44,212 nucleotides of DNA from Candidatus Thermoplasmatota archaeon (GCA_038884455.1 JAWABU010000012.1:1-44212), one strand, 5' to 3'. Positions 24,231-34,348 are shown, counted from the stretch's first letter. Notes: generated by a model from the letters alone, not told the origin. Made by a program: numbers and translations.

Positions 24231-24271
24231 GTGGATACGACTATCTGAAATTTCCGTATCCACTTTTTAAT
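24231..24271 (+). terminator. Stem-loop and T tract between pstS2 and pstCA2
   Basis: GTGGATACG (24231-24239) pairs perfectly with CGTATCCAC (24255-24263), with a 15-nt loop and then TTTTTAATTTTAAT. It starts 15 nt after the pstS2 stop codon. It may terminate or attenuate transcription so that the binding protein outnumbers the permease, or protect the 3' end of the pstS2 mRNA. Confidence 0.55.
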
Positions 24272-24311
24272 TTTAATATACATAGAACAGATTTTGGGAG
24301 AAACACCAAAA

Positions 24312-26249
24312 ATGAAGAATGTTCATAAAGGAGGAACGCCTTCTCACTCACCAAAAAAAAATTTTAAAGAAAAGAGTATCAAATCAATTTTCTTCATTGC
24401 AGCAATTTTTGGTGTTTTTGTCATATTTTCCATTCTCCTGTTTCTTTTCAAAGAAGCATATCCACTACCAACAGATATATGGAGTTTTCTCTCAGGAACC
24501 AAATGGAGCCCAACAGAATCACTCCTTTTTGGCACGTATCCCCTGATCATTGGAACCCTTCTAGTAACCTTAGGAGCAATGATCATAGCAATACCAATCA
24601 GTATTGGAGGAGCAATATTTATTGCTGAACTTGCATCAAGCAGACTTAGATCATTCATAAAACCAGCAATAGAACTCCTCGCAGGCATACCATCCGTTGT
24701 CTATGGTTTTTTTGGATTAATCATACTAACCACTTGGATAAAAGACTTTTTTGGTGTACCTACGGGAGAAACATGGCTTGCCGGTTCAATTATTCTTGGA
24801 ATCATGGCAATTCCTACGATCACCACCGTCGCAGAAGATGCAATCAAAGCGGTACCTCGCGAACACCGAGAAGGTTCTCTCGCGATGGGAGCTACCCGTT
24901 GGCAAACCATAAGTAAAGTGGTCATACCATCAGCTTTATCTGGAATCACTGCTGCAATAATTCTCGGAATCGGCCGAGCCGTCGGAGAAACGATGGCAAT
25001 CCTTATGGTCTGTGGAAACGCAGCTATCATTCCAACACCACTCTGGAATACCTTTTCACCAATACGAACTCTTACCTCAACACTTGGAATAGAAACCGCA
25101 GAAGTTCCTGTCGGCAGTGCACATTATCATGCATTATTTGGTATCGCTGTTCTTCTCTTGATTATCACCCTGTTCATTAACCTTACAGCAATCTATCTCT
25201 TAGGATCTATTCAAAAAAAACATTCAGCAACCCACTTCAAACAAAGATCATTACTTTATATCACCATACGTGACAAATTGAAAAAACTTTCAATATCATT
25301 CGTAATACTGGTGCTCATAGGTCTCTGCTATCTCATTCTTGGTATTTTGATAGCCTCAGTACTTGTTATTGCATCAGGTTTCTTGCTCTACTATCGAAAA
25401 AAAATTTCAGAAAAAATAAAGCAAAAAATCATGTTTTCAACACTTGGAATCTCAATACTTACCATTATTATTTTACTAGGTATCATCCTAATCTACATTA
25501 TTATCAATGGTCTCCCTGCAGTATCATGGGATTTTTTAACTGAACCACCAAAAAGACTTGGCCGAGAAGGGGGTATTTCCACCGCACTTATCGGCACCCT
25601 CTATCTAGTTGGAGGCGCTATAGCAATAGCACTTCCTATTGGCGTTGGATCATCAATTTATCTCACTGAATACACCAAAGAAAACCTCGTTACAAAAATC
25701 ATCCGAACGGCAGCAGATCTTTTAAATGGCACTCCATCGATTGTCTTTGGATTATTCGGATTTGCATTTTTTGTCTTGTACCTCAAATTTGGCTTTTCAT
25801 TAATCGCAGGCCAAATAACTCTTGCATTCATGATTATTCCTACTATCCTCCGAACTACAGAAGAAGCATTACGGAGCGTACCTCAATCAATTAGAGAAGG
25901 AAGTTATGCGGTTGGCGCGACGAAATGGCAAACCATTCGCAGAGTCGTTCTTCCACCAGCAGCACCAGGTATCATCACCGGTGCTATTCTCGGTATTGGT
26001 CGAGCTGCAGGTGAAACAGCACCGATTATGTTCACCGCTGTCGCTTTTTCCTCTTTTTTTCCATCATCACTCTTTGAACCAGTAAACGCACTCCCCTATC
26101 ATCTCTATATCATTGCTACCAATGTACCTGGAGATGCAGCACGGGTAGCTGCCGGAGGAACTGCGTTAGTCCTCCTTCTTTTAGTAATCGGTTTTTATTC
26201 GGTAGCAATCATTATTCGAAATCATTATCATAAAACTATGAAATGGTGA
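24312..26249 (+). CDS. PstC-PstA fused phosphate permease (copy 2)
   Basis: 645 residues from ATG 24312, preceded by GGGAG at 24296-24300; an in-frame TTG at 24294 is less likely. The PstC half has the first helix (about 24-46), loop [10 protein letters not shown] running directly into [16 protein letters not shown] (no insertion, unlike copy 1), [15 protein letters not shown] and the EAA loop [20 protein letters not shown]. After a junction with additional hydrophobic segments (about 330-405), the PstA half has [40 protein letters not shown] and [20 protein letters not shown]. It forms the membrane channel for phosphate import together with PstB2. It is followed by pstB2, whose likely Shine-Dalgarno sequence lies in its last codons. 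Fusion of PstC and PstA in both copies suggests an ancestral fusion in this lineage. Confidence 0.95.
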   Translation: MKNVHKGGTPSHSPKKNFKEKSIKSIFFIAAIFGVFVIFSILLFLFKEAYPLPTDIWSFLSGTKWSPTESLLFGTYPLIIGTLLVTLGAMIIAIPISIGGAIFIAELASSRLRSFIKPAIELLAGIPSVVYGFFGLIILTTWIKDFFGVPTGETWLAGSIILGIMAIPTITTVAEDAIKAVPREHREGSLAMGATRWQTISKVVIPSALSGITAAIILGIGRAVGETMAILMVCGNAAIIPTPLWNTFSPIRTLTSTLGIETAEVPVGSAHYHALFGIAVLLLIITLFINLTAIYLLGSIQKKHSATHFKQRSLLYITIRDKLKKLSISFVILVLIGLCYLILGILIASVLVIASGFLLYYRKKISEKIKQKIMFSTLGISILTIIILLGIILIYIIINGLPAVSWDFLTEPPKRLGREGGISTALIGTLYLVGGAIAIALPIGVGSSIYLTEYTKENLVTKIIRTAADLLNGTPSIVFGLFGFAFFVLYLKFGFSLIAGQITLAFMIIPTILRTTEEALRSVPQSIREGSYAVGATKWQTIRRVVLPPAAPGIITGAILGIGRAAGETAPIMFTAVAFSSFFPSSLFEPVNALPYHLYIIATNVPGDAARVAAGGTALVLLLLVIGFYSVAIIIRNHYHKTMKW

Positions 26250-26257
26250 AACACACT

Positions 26258-27019
26258 ATGGAATATAAAGAAATCATTAAAACAGCAAATCTCAGCCTCT
26301 GGTATGGAGAAAAACAAGCGTTATTCGATATCAATATGAGTGTATTAGCACATCATATCACCGCACTCATTGGACCATCAGGATGCGGCAAATCAACGTT
26401 GATTCGCTGTTTTAACCGCATGAATGACGTAATCGACAAATGTAAAATAACTGGAAGTATCTATTATCATGGAAACGACCTTTATGGTCCAACTGCCGAC
26501 CCAGTAGAAATCAGGAAAAAAATCGGCATGGTGTTCCAAAAACCAAACCCATTCCCAAAATCAATTTATGAAAACATCGCATATGGGCCTCGAGTACAAG
26601 GCAACACGAATAAAAAAGAACTTGATCACATCGTTGAAAAAAGTTTAAAGATCGCGGCACTCTGGGATGAAGTCAAAGATCGACTCCATGAATCAGCCAT
26701 GGGACTCTCAGGAGGACAACAGCAACGACTCTGCATCGCACGAGCACTTGCCATAGAACCAGAGATCATCCTCATGGATGAACCATGCTCTTCGCTTGAC
26801 CCAATCGCAACAGCTAAAATCGAAGATCTCATGCTTGAATTAAAAAAAAAATATACGGTTATTATCGTTACTCATAACATGCAACAAGCAGCACGCGTCA
26901 GTGACTACACAGCGTACATGTATTTAGGAAAATTAATCGAATTTGGAAAAACAGAACAGATATTTGAGGATCCCAAAGAAGAACTTACTGAAAAGTACAT
27001 CACTGGAAGATTTGGATAA
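26258..27019 (+). CDS. pstB: Phosphate ABC transporter ATP-binding protein PstB (copy 2)
   Basis: 253 residues from ATG 26258, chosen because GGTGA (26245-26249, overlapping the pstCA2 stop codon) is well spaced before it; an in-frame ATG at 26243 is also possible. Walker [11 protein letters not shown]-loop [20 protein letters not shown], signature [20 protein letters not shown], Walker [14 protein letters not shown] and H-loop [15 protein letters not shown] are all present. It is strongly similar to PstB1 throughout and identical in DNA over 107 bp. It is followed 10 bp later by phoU, giving the usual pstSCAB-phoU order. Confidence 0.97.
   Translation: MEYKEIIKTANLSLWYGEKQALFDINMSVLAHHITALIGPSGCGKSTLIRCFNRMNDVIDKCKITGSIYYHGNDLYGPTADPVEIRKKIGMVFQKPNPFPKSIYENIAYGPRVQGNTNKKELDHIVEKSLKIAALWDEVKDRLHESAMGLSGGQQQRLCIARALAIEPEIILMDEPCSSLDPIATAKIEDLMLELKKKYTVIIVTHNMQQAARVSDYTAYMYLGKLIEFGKTEQIFEDPKEELTEKYITGRFG
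26657..26763 (+). repeat. 107-bp identical block shared by the two pstB genes (copy 2)
   Basis: Identical to 13800-13906 at every base; differences resume immediately on both sides. About 35 codons without a single synonymous change, against frequent changes elsewhere, points to recent gene conversion between the paralogues. Confidence 0.85.
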
Positions 27020-27029
27020 GGTGGAAAAA

Positions 27030-27731
27030 ATGGTTGAAAAATTTCATAATGAACTCGCGGAGGCAAAAAAAGATGTCGATGTCATGGGACATTTAGCAAA
27101 AGATATGCTTTTCAAGTCAGTTGAATCACTGAAAGATCTCGATAAAGAGAAAGCAGCATGGGTGATTTCAAAAAAAATGGATCTTGCAGAGATGGATGAT
27201 AAAATCGAAGAAAAAGCACTTCGATTAATTGCGTTGTATCAACCTATGGCACGAGATCTTCGTGAAATCGCTTGTATTCTGAAAATGATTACGTATCTGA
27301 ATAGAATCGGTCGATATGGAAAAGATATCGCAAGACTTGTTTCAGAATTTGAAAAAGAAGGACATGTTAAAAAACTTGTAAGTCTCCCTCATATGGCTGA
27401 AATTGTTACAAGTATGCTCAACGATGTTTTATATGCCTTTGAAACTGGAGATATTTCCAAATTTAATGATTTCATTGACCGAGAAATAACCGTTGATGAA
27501 TTACGATATTCAATCTTCAGAGAATGTCTCAGTTATATGATGGAAAATCCTTCAGTAATTACCCGGTGTACACATTACATCATGGCTGCTCGTTATCTTG
27601 AACGATGTGGCGATCATGCATGTAAAATTGCAGAAAAAATTATATATATGGTTACTGGAGACCGCGTTGAAATCGATTGCCGGGAACAATCATCGAAACC
27701 TTGTTTCACTGGTGGAAAAAAGCATGGATAA
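27030..27731 (+). CDS. phoU: Phosphate transport accessory/regulatory protein PhoU
   Basis: 233 residues; ATG 27030 is preceded by AAGGTGG (27018-27024). It is an all-helical protein with two PhoU repeats: VDVMGHLAKDMLFKSVESL, MDDKIEEKALRLIALYQPMA and RDLREIACILKMITYLNRIG in the first; ITRCTHYIMAARYLERCGDH in the second, with the metal-binding Glu-x-x-x-Asp-His signature. PhoU restrains Pst transport and, in bacteria, signals through PhoR; here it probably contacts the PstB/PstCA complex. It lacks the AbrB domain of the regulator at 22178-23185. Its unusual C-terminal tail (EQSSKPCFTGGKKHG) overlaps the following arsC-like gene by 8 bp. Confidence 0.93.
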   Translation: MVEKFHNELAEAKKDVDVMGHLAKDMLFKSVESLKDLDKEKAAWVISKKMDLAEMDDKIEEKALRLIALYQPMARDLREIACILKMITYLNRIGRYGKDIARLVSEFEKEGHVKKLVSLPHMAEIVTSMLNDVLYAFETGDISKFNDFIDREITVDELRYSIFRECLSYMMENPSVITRCTHYIMAARYLERCGDHACKIAEKIIYMVTGDRVEIDCREQSSKPCFTGGKKHG

Positions 27732-28164
27732 AAAAAAAGTATTATTTTTATGTACGCATAATGCTGCTCGTTCGCAGATGGCTGAAGGATTACTTCGATC
27801 GTTATATGGAAATTTGTATGAAGTGTATAGCGCTGGTGTCACACCAAGTCAAGTACATCCCTCGGCTATTGCGGTAATGAAGGAGATCCATGTTGATATT
27901 TCGTCACACCGATCAAAAAGTATCGATGAATTCAAAACTATTTGTTTTGACTATGTGATTACTGTGTGTGATCATGCGAAAGCAACTTGTCCTTTTTTTC
28001 CAGGAAAAAAAATTATTCATCATAGTTTCAAAGATCCGACAACCTTATCAGAGTTTAGAAAAATTCGAGACGAGATCAAAACGTGGATTCAAACAACATT
28101 TAAAGATCCGAATACTCTTGATCACATACCCTCCTATCTATCGAATAGTTCTATAAAGTTATAA
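27724..28164 (+). CDS. arsC: Low-molecular-weight phosphatase-fold protein, ArsC-type arsenate reductase
   Basis: 146 residues; ATG 27724 lies within the last codons of phoU with GGTGG just upstream, so the two are translationally coupled. The P-loop LCTHNAARSQMAEGLLR is C-x5-R-S. VITVCDHAKATCPFFPG supplies two further Cys spaced as the redox pair of thioredoxin-linked ArsC (Cys82/Cys89 in the staphylococcal enzyme), followed by HHSFKDPTTLSEFRKIRDEI as in that family. The expected reaction is arsenate to arsenite. Placement at the end of a pst operon makes sense because arsenate enters through phosphate transporters. An LMW protein-tyrosine phosphatase is less likely because of the extra cysteines. 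Confidence 0.88.
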   Translation: MDKKKVLFLCTHNAARSQMAEGLLRSLYGNLYEVYSAGVTPSQVHPSAIAVMKEIHVDISSHRSKSIDEFKTICFDYVITVCDHAKATCPFFPGKKIIHHSFKDPTTLSEFRKIRDEIKTWIQTTFKDPNTLDHIPSYLSNSSIKL

Positions 28165-28932
28165 CCAGGTACCCCCAGTATCATAATATTTGTTTGTACA
28201 GCAACCATCTGAGAATTTAAACTCAATCATCTTTTTTGTTGTATCATTAGTGATATCAACTACATAAATTGATATCATATCATCGGTGATATCAATTATG
28301 TTGAACGTATTTCCAAAATAAGCACGGGTTCGAGTACATGAAAACGTACCTGCGTTCACCAATAATGTTTTATGAATTTTTACTCCCCACGGAACATGAC
28401 GATGGCCCATGAGAACCAATGGTACCTCTTGTCGAAGGAGAATATCTAGTGTCTCTCCTGCATCATCAATGATATTTGTCTCACGCCCTGAATTTGGAAC
28501 TGGAATCACATGATGGTGAAATCCTATAATCGTCAGTTTATTTTTATGTAAACCTTGCTCGATTATTTTATGGCGATTATATCCCAAACGACCAGTATCT
28601 TTATCTGGTTCACTTGACGCCAAACCGATTAATACAATGTTATCCTGAGAATGAATAAAATCTGTTTCTCCAAAAAATTTTGGAAATAATTTATATCCAA
28701 GGTTTCGCTCATCATGATTACCTGGGACAATAAATTTTTTATGCCTAATACGACCCAATTGTTGTTGTGCTAACTCATATTCAGACAACAATCCCTCTGT
28801 AGTCAAATCTCCCGTAACAAAAACAAAATCAGCGTCGATCCGATTAACTAACGTTACCGCTTTATCAAAAATTTTTTCATGAAAATCTAATCCTTTTGTA
28901 CAATGAATATCAGATATATGAATTATCTTCAT
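28159..28932 (-). CDS. Calcineurin-like metallophosphoesterase (Icc/CpdA-like)
   Basis: 257 residues. The full dinuclear metal site is visible: ISDIHCTKG (6-14), VTGDLTTEG, VPGNHDERNLG, GFHHHVIPVP and VLMGHRHVPWG. The domain arrangement is that of Icc-like phosphodiesterases/phosphatases of about 250 residues. The substrate is unknown; cAMP phosphodiesterase assignment would be unsafe in an archaeon. The C-terminal tail (FKFSDGCCTNKYYDTGGTWL) is beta-rich with a Cys pair. It ends convergently with the arsC-like gene, overlapping by 6 bp. It stands 55 bp downstream of scpB on the same strand and may be read from that operon. Confidence 0.88.
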   Translation of the reverse strand: MKIIHISDIHCTKGLDFHEKIFDKAVTLVNRIDADFVFVTGDLTTEGLLSEYELAQQQLGRIRHKKFIVPGNHDERNLGYKLFPKFFGETDFIHSQDNIVLIGLASSEPDKDTGRLGYNRHKIIEQGLHKNKLTIIGFHHHVIPVPNSGRETNIIDDAGETLDILLRQEVPLVLMGHRHVPWGVKIHKTLLVNAGTFSCTRTRAYFGNTFNIIDITDDMISIYVVDITNDTTKKMIEFKFSDGCCTNKYYDTGGTWL

Positions 28933-28987
28933 AGTTTCATTTGAACTAAGAACAGATTAAGTAGTTTTCGATAAAAAGGCATATACG

Positions 28988-29584
28988 CTACTTTGTTTCA
29001 TTTGCTGAAACAGGTGTTTGTTTTTTCTCTTCAGTTGAAGGTATTTTTTGTGTAGAAGTATCAGCTACAACAGAACCAATAACTTTTTTAGCTAAAAACT
29101 CACGGATCTCTTCTGGTTTTGTCGAATCAATACCAAAATACTCAGGAAATAACTTCGATGTTGTCAACAACTCAGTTGAACCATGTGGTTTTGAATTAAC
29201 CAGCCGTAAACTAATCAATTCATCGACATGTTCATAAATCTTCTCACCCACCATATGTCGTAGGTTTGACTGGAGAACCGGCTGATGAAATGCTATCAAC
29301 GCAAGTGTTTTTAAAAGATCAGTTTTTATTTCAGGTTTTGCAACCATCATAGATTGATCGACAAATTTTTTTTTCACTTGCATCGCATATTTATTCCCTG
29401 CTTTAACGATTTCAATTGAAGTCTCATCTTTCCTTTGAATGTTGTAAACAGTAATTAACGACTCAAGGGAGTCAACTACCTGTTTTTGTGTTAATCCGGT
29501 TGTCGTTTTTATCTCTTCGATACTCAACGGTTTTCCCGCAGAGAACAGCACAGATTCAACCAGACGATCTTCTTTTAAACCCAT
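28988..29584 (-). CDS. scpB: Segregation and condensation protein ScpB
   Basis: 198 residues with the ScpB double winged-helix pattern: LVESVLFSAGKPLSIEEIKT, VVDSLESLITVYN, then KTLALIAFHQPVLQSNLRHM and a second wing LVNSKPHGSTELLTTSKLFP ending YFGID. The C-terminal tail after about residue 165 is polar and probably disordered. ScpB dimers bind the ScpA kleisin in the SMC complex that compacts chromosomes. It is the last of the smc-scpA-scpB cluster, 18 bp after scpA. Confidence 0.93.
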   Translation of the reverse strand: MGLKEDRLVESVLFSAGKPLSIEEIKTTTGLTQKQVVDSLESLITVYNIQRKDETSIEIVKAGNKYAMQVKKKFVDQSMMVAKPEIKTDLLKTLALIAFHQPVLQSNLRHMVGEKIYEHVDELISLRLVNSKPHGSTELLTTSKLFPEYFGIDSTKPEEIREFLAKKVIGSVVADTSTQKIPSTEEKKQTPVSANETK

Positions 29585-29602
29585 TCTATAACTCCCATAC
29601 CT

Positions 29603-30472
29603 CTACGTATTATCTACTGTTTTAATATATATTTCTCCAAACGGAAATCTTTTTTGAGATACAATAATTTTTCGTTCATAGGCCAAGAATAAGAGAGAAA
29701 GGAAAACCTTAATTCTTTCCTCATTGTTGATTGTTTCACACAGTTCTGTAAAACGTATCGATGGCTTATGAAATGTTTTTATTTTTTCCCAAATAGACAC
29801 AATATCTTCCTCAAGATGATCCTCATGGGCTGTTCCGCGCATTGCTTTTCGCGCTTTTTCAGATAGACGCAATCGTTCTTCTTTCCGAATCTGTTCAAGG
29901 AGTTGAAACTCTTCTGCTTCTTTTCTTGCCTCATCAAAAGCACTTAAAAGTTCCATCAATGTTACTTTTCGCTGAGCATCCCGTCGAAGCGGTTCTTCCA
30001 GGGGGGCCTGCGGCATATTCAGTAACAGATTCGTATACGAATAACCATCATCACTTTGTGTCCATGGCATGGTTGGAATATCCTCCCAACCAAAACTCTG
30101 CTCAAGCATCTCCTCAGGCTTTTTTTCCATAGAGACAACCAAAGAATCACTCTGTAATCGAAGCACCTTCCAAGCCATATAAATAATTCTACCAGCAGTC
30201 ATTAAATCAATACGTTCCTTTTTCGCGCGTTGCAGATACAGAGAAGAAAAATTCACAAGGTCAATATCCCAGGGATTCATATGATGATTTAATACAAGAT
30301 CAAAAACCAGATATATTGAACGATCAAACGGGTTCTCAATGGATACTGAATCACCAGTAGCAGCAGTCTTTACCATTTCAAGATATTCATTGATTCTTGA
30401 CGCATCATTCATATCATCAATCAAAGCCTTATGAAATAACAAATGATTCACAACACTGTTATCAATGTCCAT
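29603..30472 (-). CDS. scpA: Segregation and condensation protein ScpA (kleisin)
   Basis: 289 residues. The N-terminal kleisin part shows the family signature FDLVLNHHMNPWDIDLVNFS followed by SLYLQRAKKERIDLMTAGRI and ARMAWKVLRLQS-like IYMAWKVLRLQSDSLV. The middle is acidic and linker-like. The C-terminal winged helix (TFHKPSIRFTELCETINNEE, then VFLSLLFLAYERKIIVSQ) contacts SMC heads. The start codon lies inside the 3' end of smc (11-bp overlap), which indicates translational coupling. Length is slightly above the archaeal norm because of the N-terminal 45 residues. Confidence 0.93.
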   Translation of the reverse strand: MDIDNSVVNHLLFHKALIDDMNDASRINEYLEMVKTAATGDSVSIENPFDRSIYLVFDLVLNHHMNPWDIDLVNFSSLYLQRAKKERIDLMTAGRIIYMAWKVLRLQSDSLVVSMEKKPEEMLEQSFGWEDIPTMPWTQSDDGYSYTNLLLNMPQAPLEEPLRRDAQRKVTLMELLSAFDEARKEAEEFQLLEQIRKEERLRLSEKARKAMRGTAHEDHLEEDIVSIWEKIKTFHKPSIRFTELCETINNEERIKVFLSLLFLAYERKIIVSQKRFPFGEIYIKTVDNT

Positions 30473-33400
30473 GAGTATGCATCTCCGTTACTAAAATCTC
30501 TCCTTGAGGACCGACCGATTCAGGATCAATGTTTGCAATCATCTCAGATATGCCTGAATCATGCATGGTCACACCATATATGTGATTCGCTTCTTTCAAC
30601 GCGATCTTTCGTAAAGAAACACTAATAAACTGAGAGTCATCAGATCGTTGTTTAATCATGCGAGACACAATTTCAGCATTTACACCATCAAGAAACATAT
30701 CGATCTCATCGAGAACATAAAAGGGACTGGGATCATAATACTGGATAGCAAAAATTAACGCAAGTGATGCTATACTTTTTTCTCCACCGGAAAGAGCAGA
30801 CAATCGAAGTACTTTTTTGCCATGTGGCCGAGCTTTAATAGTTAAACCACTCGTGAAAATATTTTCAGGGTCTTCAAGCACAAGCTCAGCTTCACCACCT
30901 TCGGACAACTGGGCATACATCTCTTTGAAATTTTTATTAATTTGATCAAAAACTTCTAAAAACCGTTCTTTCTTCTTACTTGTAATCTCATCAACAAGTT
31001 TTATTAAATTCTTCCGCTGATCTTTCAAATGAGTTACATCTTCGTCAAATTTTTTCTTTCGTTCTTCTTGATGCTCATATTCTTCAAGTGCACGCATATT
31101 CACTGGTTCAAGTTCTTGCATTTTTGATTCAATCTCACGAACCGTCTGTTTCAACGCTTCAGTATTAGGAAGATTTGTACCATCAGTGATAGTAACTTGA
31201 TATAATGCTATTTCCTGATCAATCTCCTTAACAGATTCCTCTAAAGTTGGCAATCGATATTTTGACCGAGAAATAAGATCTATATATGATTCAATTTTCG
31301 TATTTATAGTATCTAAATCATGTTCAATCGTCACTGTTTTTTTATACAATTCATCGCGCTTCTGTGCCAAATCCCTGATCTTCCCAGACATCTGTTCTTC
31401 AACGGTAATGAGTGCTTTCAGCTCATTTTGAATTTTCACTTTTAATTCTTTTGCCTCTTTAATTGAAGTTTTTAACGCTTCAACGTTTTTATCAATTGAT
31501 TCAATCTTTTGAACAACCTCATTTTTCCGCTCTATCACAAGCTCAATTTTTTTATTCAACGTTTCATGATCAGAACGAAGCATCAGCAAACGTTCCTGTA
31601 ATGCTTCAACCTCTTTTTCCAAGGTTCTAATCTGTGTTGCACGTTCTTTTTTTGTCGATTTTAAAAGATGTTTTCCTTTCTCTTCTTTTTCTTGATCTAA
31701 TTCGTTTAATCTTTTTTCAATATCAGAGATCTTTAGAAGTATCTCATTTTTTTCAACTTCACATTGTTGTTTTTCTTGTACTTTTGTTTCCAGATCTCTA
31801 TGTAAAATATTTAATTTTGCGGCAAACTCTTTTTTCCTCAGCTCCAGTTCTTTTTGTTGGGTATCGCCAAATTCATTTGTTTTCAAAGTACGTAACGAAT
31901 CTTCTAATTCGGTAATCTCTTTTTTTACCAAAGCAAGTTGCTCAGAAAGAGAATCCTGACTTGCGATAGCTTGCTGTAATTGTCTTGATACTTCCTCAAA
32001 TTTCGAACGATCAACACCGCCGAAAGACAGCTGGATATTTGGAGGACTCCCTCCGATCATTGCACCACTCGGTTCAACCAAATTACCTTTCATGTCTACT
32101 AATCGGACGCCGCCCATCAACCGTCGTGCATCAGATAAAGAATCAACGATGACAGTATCGCCAAATACATACCAAAAAGCAGCTTTGTACTCATCACGAA
32201 ACCGAACAAGATCAAACGCAAAACCATGTGATTTTTCATCTTTTACTGCAAGTAATGCTTGTGCGCGTGGTTTTCCAAGAATCATTTTATTTAACGGAAG
32301 AAATGTTGCTCGACCAAGTTTTTTCTTTGCAAGATATGCGATTGCCTCCGCAGCTGCGGTATCATCATCGACAATAATCGATTGCAGTCGAGGGCCAGCA
32401 GCTATTTCAAGAGCTTGTTCATATTTTTTTTCAACGTTGCCTAGCTCAGCAATCGTCCCACGAATTCCTCTGAGTTCTCCTGAATCCCGAGCCGATAACA
32501 CAGAGGTAACCGCCTGATTATATTTTGAATACACAGTTTGTGCTGCATCAGATTCTGCTTGAAGCTGCGCTTTTTCTCGTTGTAGCCGCAACACGGCCTT
32601 TTCAAGATCAGACAGTTGTTCAGACAATTCTGATTCTTGCTTCTTTTTTTCAAATAATTTTTTTTCAATATCTTTAACTTGTTTCGTATTTTGTGTTTTC
32701 TCTTTTAACACTTCATCTTGTTGCCATTGTATATCTTTAAGTTCAAACTCATACGTAGCTTTTGTTTCCTGCATCTCCGCGATTTGAACATCACAAGCAT
32801 GAATTTTTTCTGTTAATCGGTCATGTTTCAACTGATATTCATGGAGCATCGATTGTTTTTCATTAAATTCTTCACGCATCTTTACAAGATCACGGGTAAT
32901 CTGCAGTGATGTTTCATCGGATTGAGCAATTTCATCTTTTAACGAAGTTAATACTGAACCTTTATTCTGATGTTCTTCTTCTACAATCTGAAGCGTTGAT
33001 ATCAGTTCTTGCTGCTGGTTCGTTAATTCATTTAATTCTTTGGTAATCTGATCTAACATTGTTTCATGATTCTTTTTCTCGTTTTTCTGTTCAAGTATCT
33101 GATCATTCGCATAATTGATCTTTTCATCAATCTTTATCTCCTCGGCATGAAGCGCATCAACTTTATTTTTGATTTCTCGAGCTTCTTCACCACCGGCTTC
33201 ACTTATCTTTTTCTCAAGATCACTAAGTTTTTCTACGGATTCAGCATGCTGCTTTTTTAAAATTTCACGTTGATCGATCAGTTTTTTCTGCTCATTTTCA
33301 TACGATTGAATCTGACGATTAATTTCAGCGATTTGCTGTTCAAATTCTTGTTTCTTCTTATATGCTATTTGTGCTTTTGTCTCATATAACTTATCTTTAA

Positions 33401-34085
33401 GTTCTTTATAGCGATACGCCGCATCACGATCTTTTTTCAACTGTCGTATTTGATTAGTTATCTCATTTAAAATAATATTTATCCGTTCGAGATTTTTCTC
33501 AGCTTCCATTCTTTCTTCTTCAGCTTTTTTAATATCAGCATCAAACGTACTGATACCTGCAATATCATCGATTATTTTACGGCGATCAATTGAACTCATC
33601 TCAACAAGATTAGTTACATCTCCTTGTTTCACGATATTGTACCCATCGCCAGATATACGAGCATGCGTTAACAGGTCAATAAATTCAGATTGCGAAGCAG
33701 CACGATTATTTATATAAAAATAACTATAGTAATTGTCAGGGTCATCCTTTAATGGAGCCCGTTTTATCATTCTTGTTAAAACAACCTCATCTGAATTAAT
33801 CGGCATTTTCCGCTCATGATTGTCAAAAACCAATGACACTTTGCAATATTTTTCAGGGTTTTTATGACGCTTTCCACCGTTGAAGATTAAATCAGTCAGC
33901 CGGCCAGCTCTCATAACTTTTGAGCTTTTTGGACCCAAGACAAATAAAATCGCATCAACCATATTACTTTTTCCAGATCCATTCGGTCCAGTAATTGCAG
34001 TGAAACCTGGAAACAGAGGAACTGTTAACTTTTTTCCAAATGATTTAAAATTTTCCATTTGCACTTCTTTTAGGTACACATCCAT
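30462..34085 (-). CDS. smc: Chromosome segregation ATPase SMC
   Basis: 1207 residues, full length for SMC. Walker A GPNGSGKS (33-40) follows the typical VQMENFKSFGKKLTVPLF. The long coiled coils (about 170-500 and 680-1030) flank a hinge (about 525-665: GIRGTIAELGNVEKKYEQAL, then FLPLNKMILGKPRAQALLAV and IGGSPP). At the C-terminus are the signature LSALSGGEKSIASLALIFAI and Walker B FYVLDEIDMFLDGVNAEIVS. Together with ScpA and ScpB it forms the condensin ring that organises DNA. It is the first gene of the three-gene operon. The tRNA-Phe gene lies upstream on the same strand. Confidence 0.97.
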   Translation of the reverse strand: MDVYLKEVQMENFKSFGKKLTVPLFPGFTAITGPNGSGKSNMVDAILFVLGPKSSKVMRAGRLTDLIFNGGKRHKNPEKYCKVSLVFDNHERKMPINSDEVVLTRMIKRAPLKDDPDNYYSYFYINNRAASQSEFIDLLTHARISGDGYNIVKQGDVTNLVEMSSIDRRKIIDDIAGISTFDADIKKAEEERMEAEKNLERINIILNEITNQIRQLKKDRDAAYRYKELKDKLYETKAQIAYKKKQEFEQQIAEINRQIQSYENEQKKLIDQREILKKQHAESVEKLSDLEKKISEAGGEEAREIKNKVDALHAEEIKIDEKINYANDQILEQKNEKKNHETMLDQITKELNELTNQQQELISTLQIVEEEHQNKGSVLTSLKDEIAQSDETSLQITRDLVKMREEFNEKQSMLHEYQLKHDRLTEKIHACDVQIAEMQETKATYEFELKDIQWQQDEVLKEKTQNTKQVKDIEKKLFEKKKQESELSEQLSDLEKAVLRLQREKAQLQAESDAAQTVYSKYNQAVTSVLSARDSGELRGIRGTIAELGNVEKKYEQALEIAAGPRLQSIIVDDDTAAAEAIAYLAKKKLGRATFLPLNKMILGKPRAQALLAVKDEKSHGFAFDLVRFRDEYKAAFWYVFGDTVIVDSLSDARRLMGGVRLVDMKGNLVEPSGAMIGGSPPNIQLSFGGVDRSKFEEVSRQLQQAIASQDSLSEQLALVKKEITELEDSLRTLKTNEFGDTQQKELELRKKEFAAKLNILHRDLETKVQEKQQCEVEKNEILLKISDIEKRLNELDQEKEEKGKHLLKSTKKERATQIRTLEKEVEALQERLLMLRSDHETLNKKIELVIERKNEVVQKIESIDKNVEALKTSIKEAKELKVKIQNELKALITVEEQMSGKIRDLAQKRDELYKKTVTIEHDLDTINTKIESYIDLISRSKYRLPTLEESVKEIDQEIALYQVTITDGTNLPNTEALKQTVREIESKMQELEPVNMRALEEYEHQEERKKKFDEDVTHLKDQRKNLIKLVDEITSKKKERFLEVFDQINKNFKEMYAQLSEGGEAELVLEDPENIFTSGLTIKARPHGKKVLRLSALSGGEKSIASLALIFAIQYYDPSPFYVLDEIDMFLDGVNAEIVSRMIKQRSDDSQFISVSLRKIALKEANHIYGVTMHDSGISEMIANIDPESVGPQGEILVTEMHTHGH

Positions 34086-34249
34086 CCCTTTCCACGAGGT
34101 GAAGCCCGAAACATCACTTTTTCCCTATATCTTAGTACATCCCAATACTGATAACGAAAAAATGTATATAAATATTATCAAGGACTTTCTCTGGACAATT
34201 ACTTAAAAATTTTGGTGAACTTTTAAAAAATAACGAGATATATAAAAAG

Positions 34250-34323
34250 TGCCGCAGGAGGGGATCGAACCCTCGACATCACGGTCTTCAGCCGTGCACT
34301 CTCCCTAACTGAGTTACCGCGGC
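34250..34323 (-). tRNA. tRNA-Phe (GAA)
   Basis: A 74-nt cloverleaf read on the minus strand from 34323 to 34250. The acceptor arm GCCGCGG pairs with CTGCGGC (one G-U pair); the discriminator base is A. The anticodon arm CACGG-CTGAAGA-CCGTG carries anticodon GAA at 34289-34287. The T arm is GAGGG-TTCGATC-CCCTC. The CCA end is not encoded. No intron is visible. Downstream on the minus strand is an AT-rich run. Confidence 0.96.
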
Positions 34324-34348
34324 AAGAGAAAAAGAATAAAAAATATTT

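Noticed and set aside
28159-28932. cAMP phosphodiesterase (CpdA) as a specific name
   Set aside because: The fold and metal site are clear, but nothing in sequence or context supports cAMP as substrate in an archaeon.
31634-31915. Hydrophobic plus-strand frame inside smc
   Set aside because: Antisense reading of coiled-coil codons yields Leu/Phe-rich sequence; the SMC frame is continuous and conserved.
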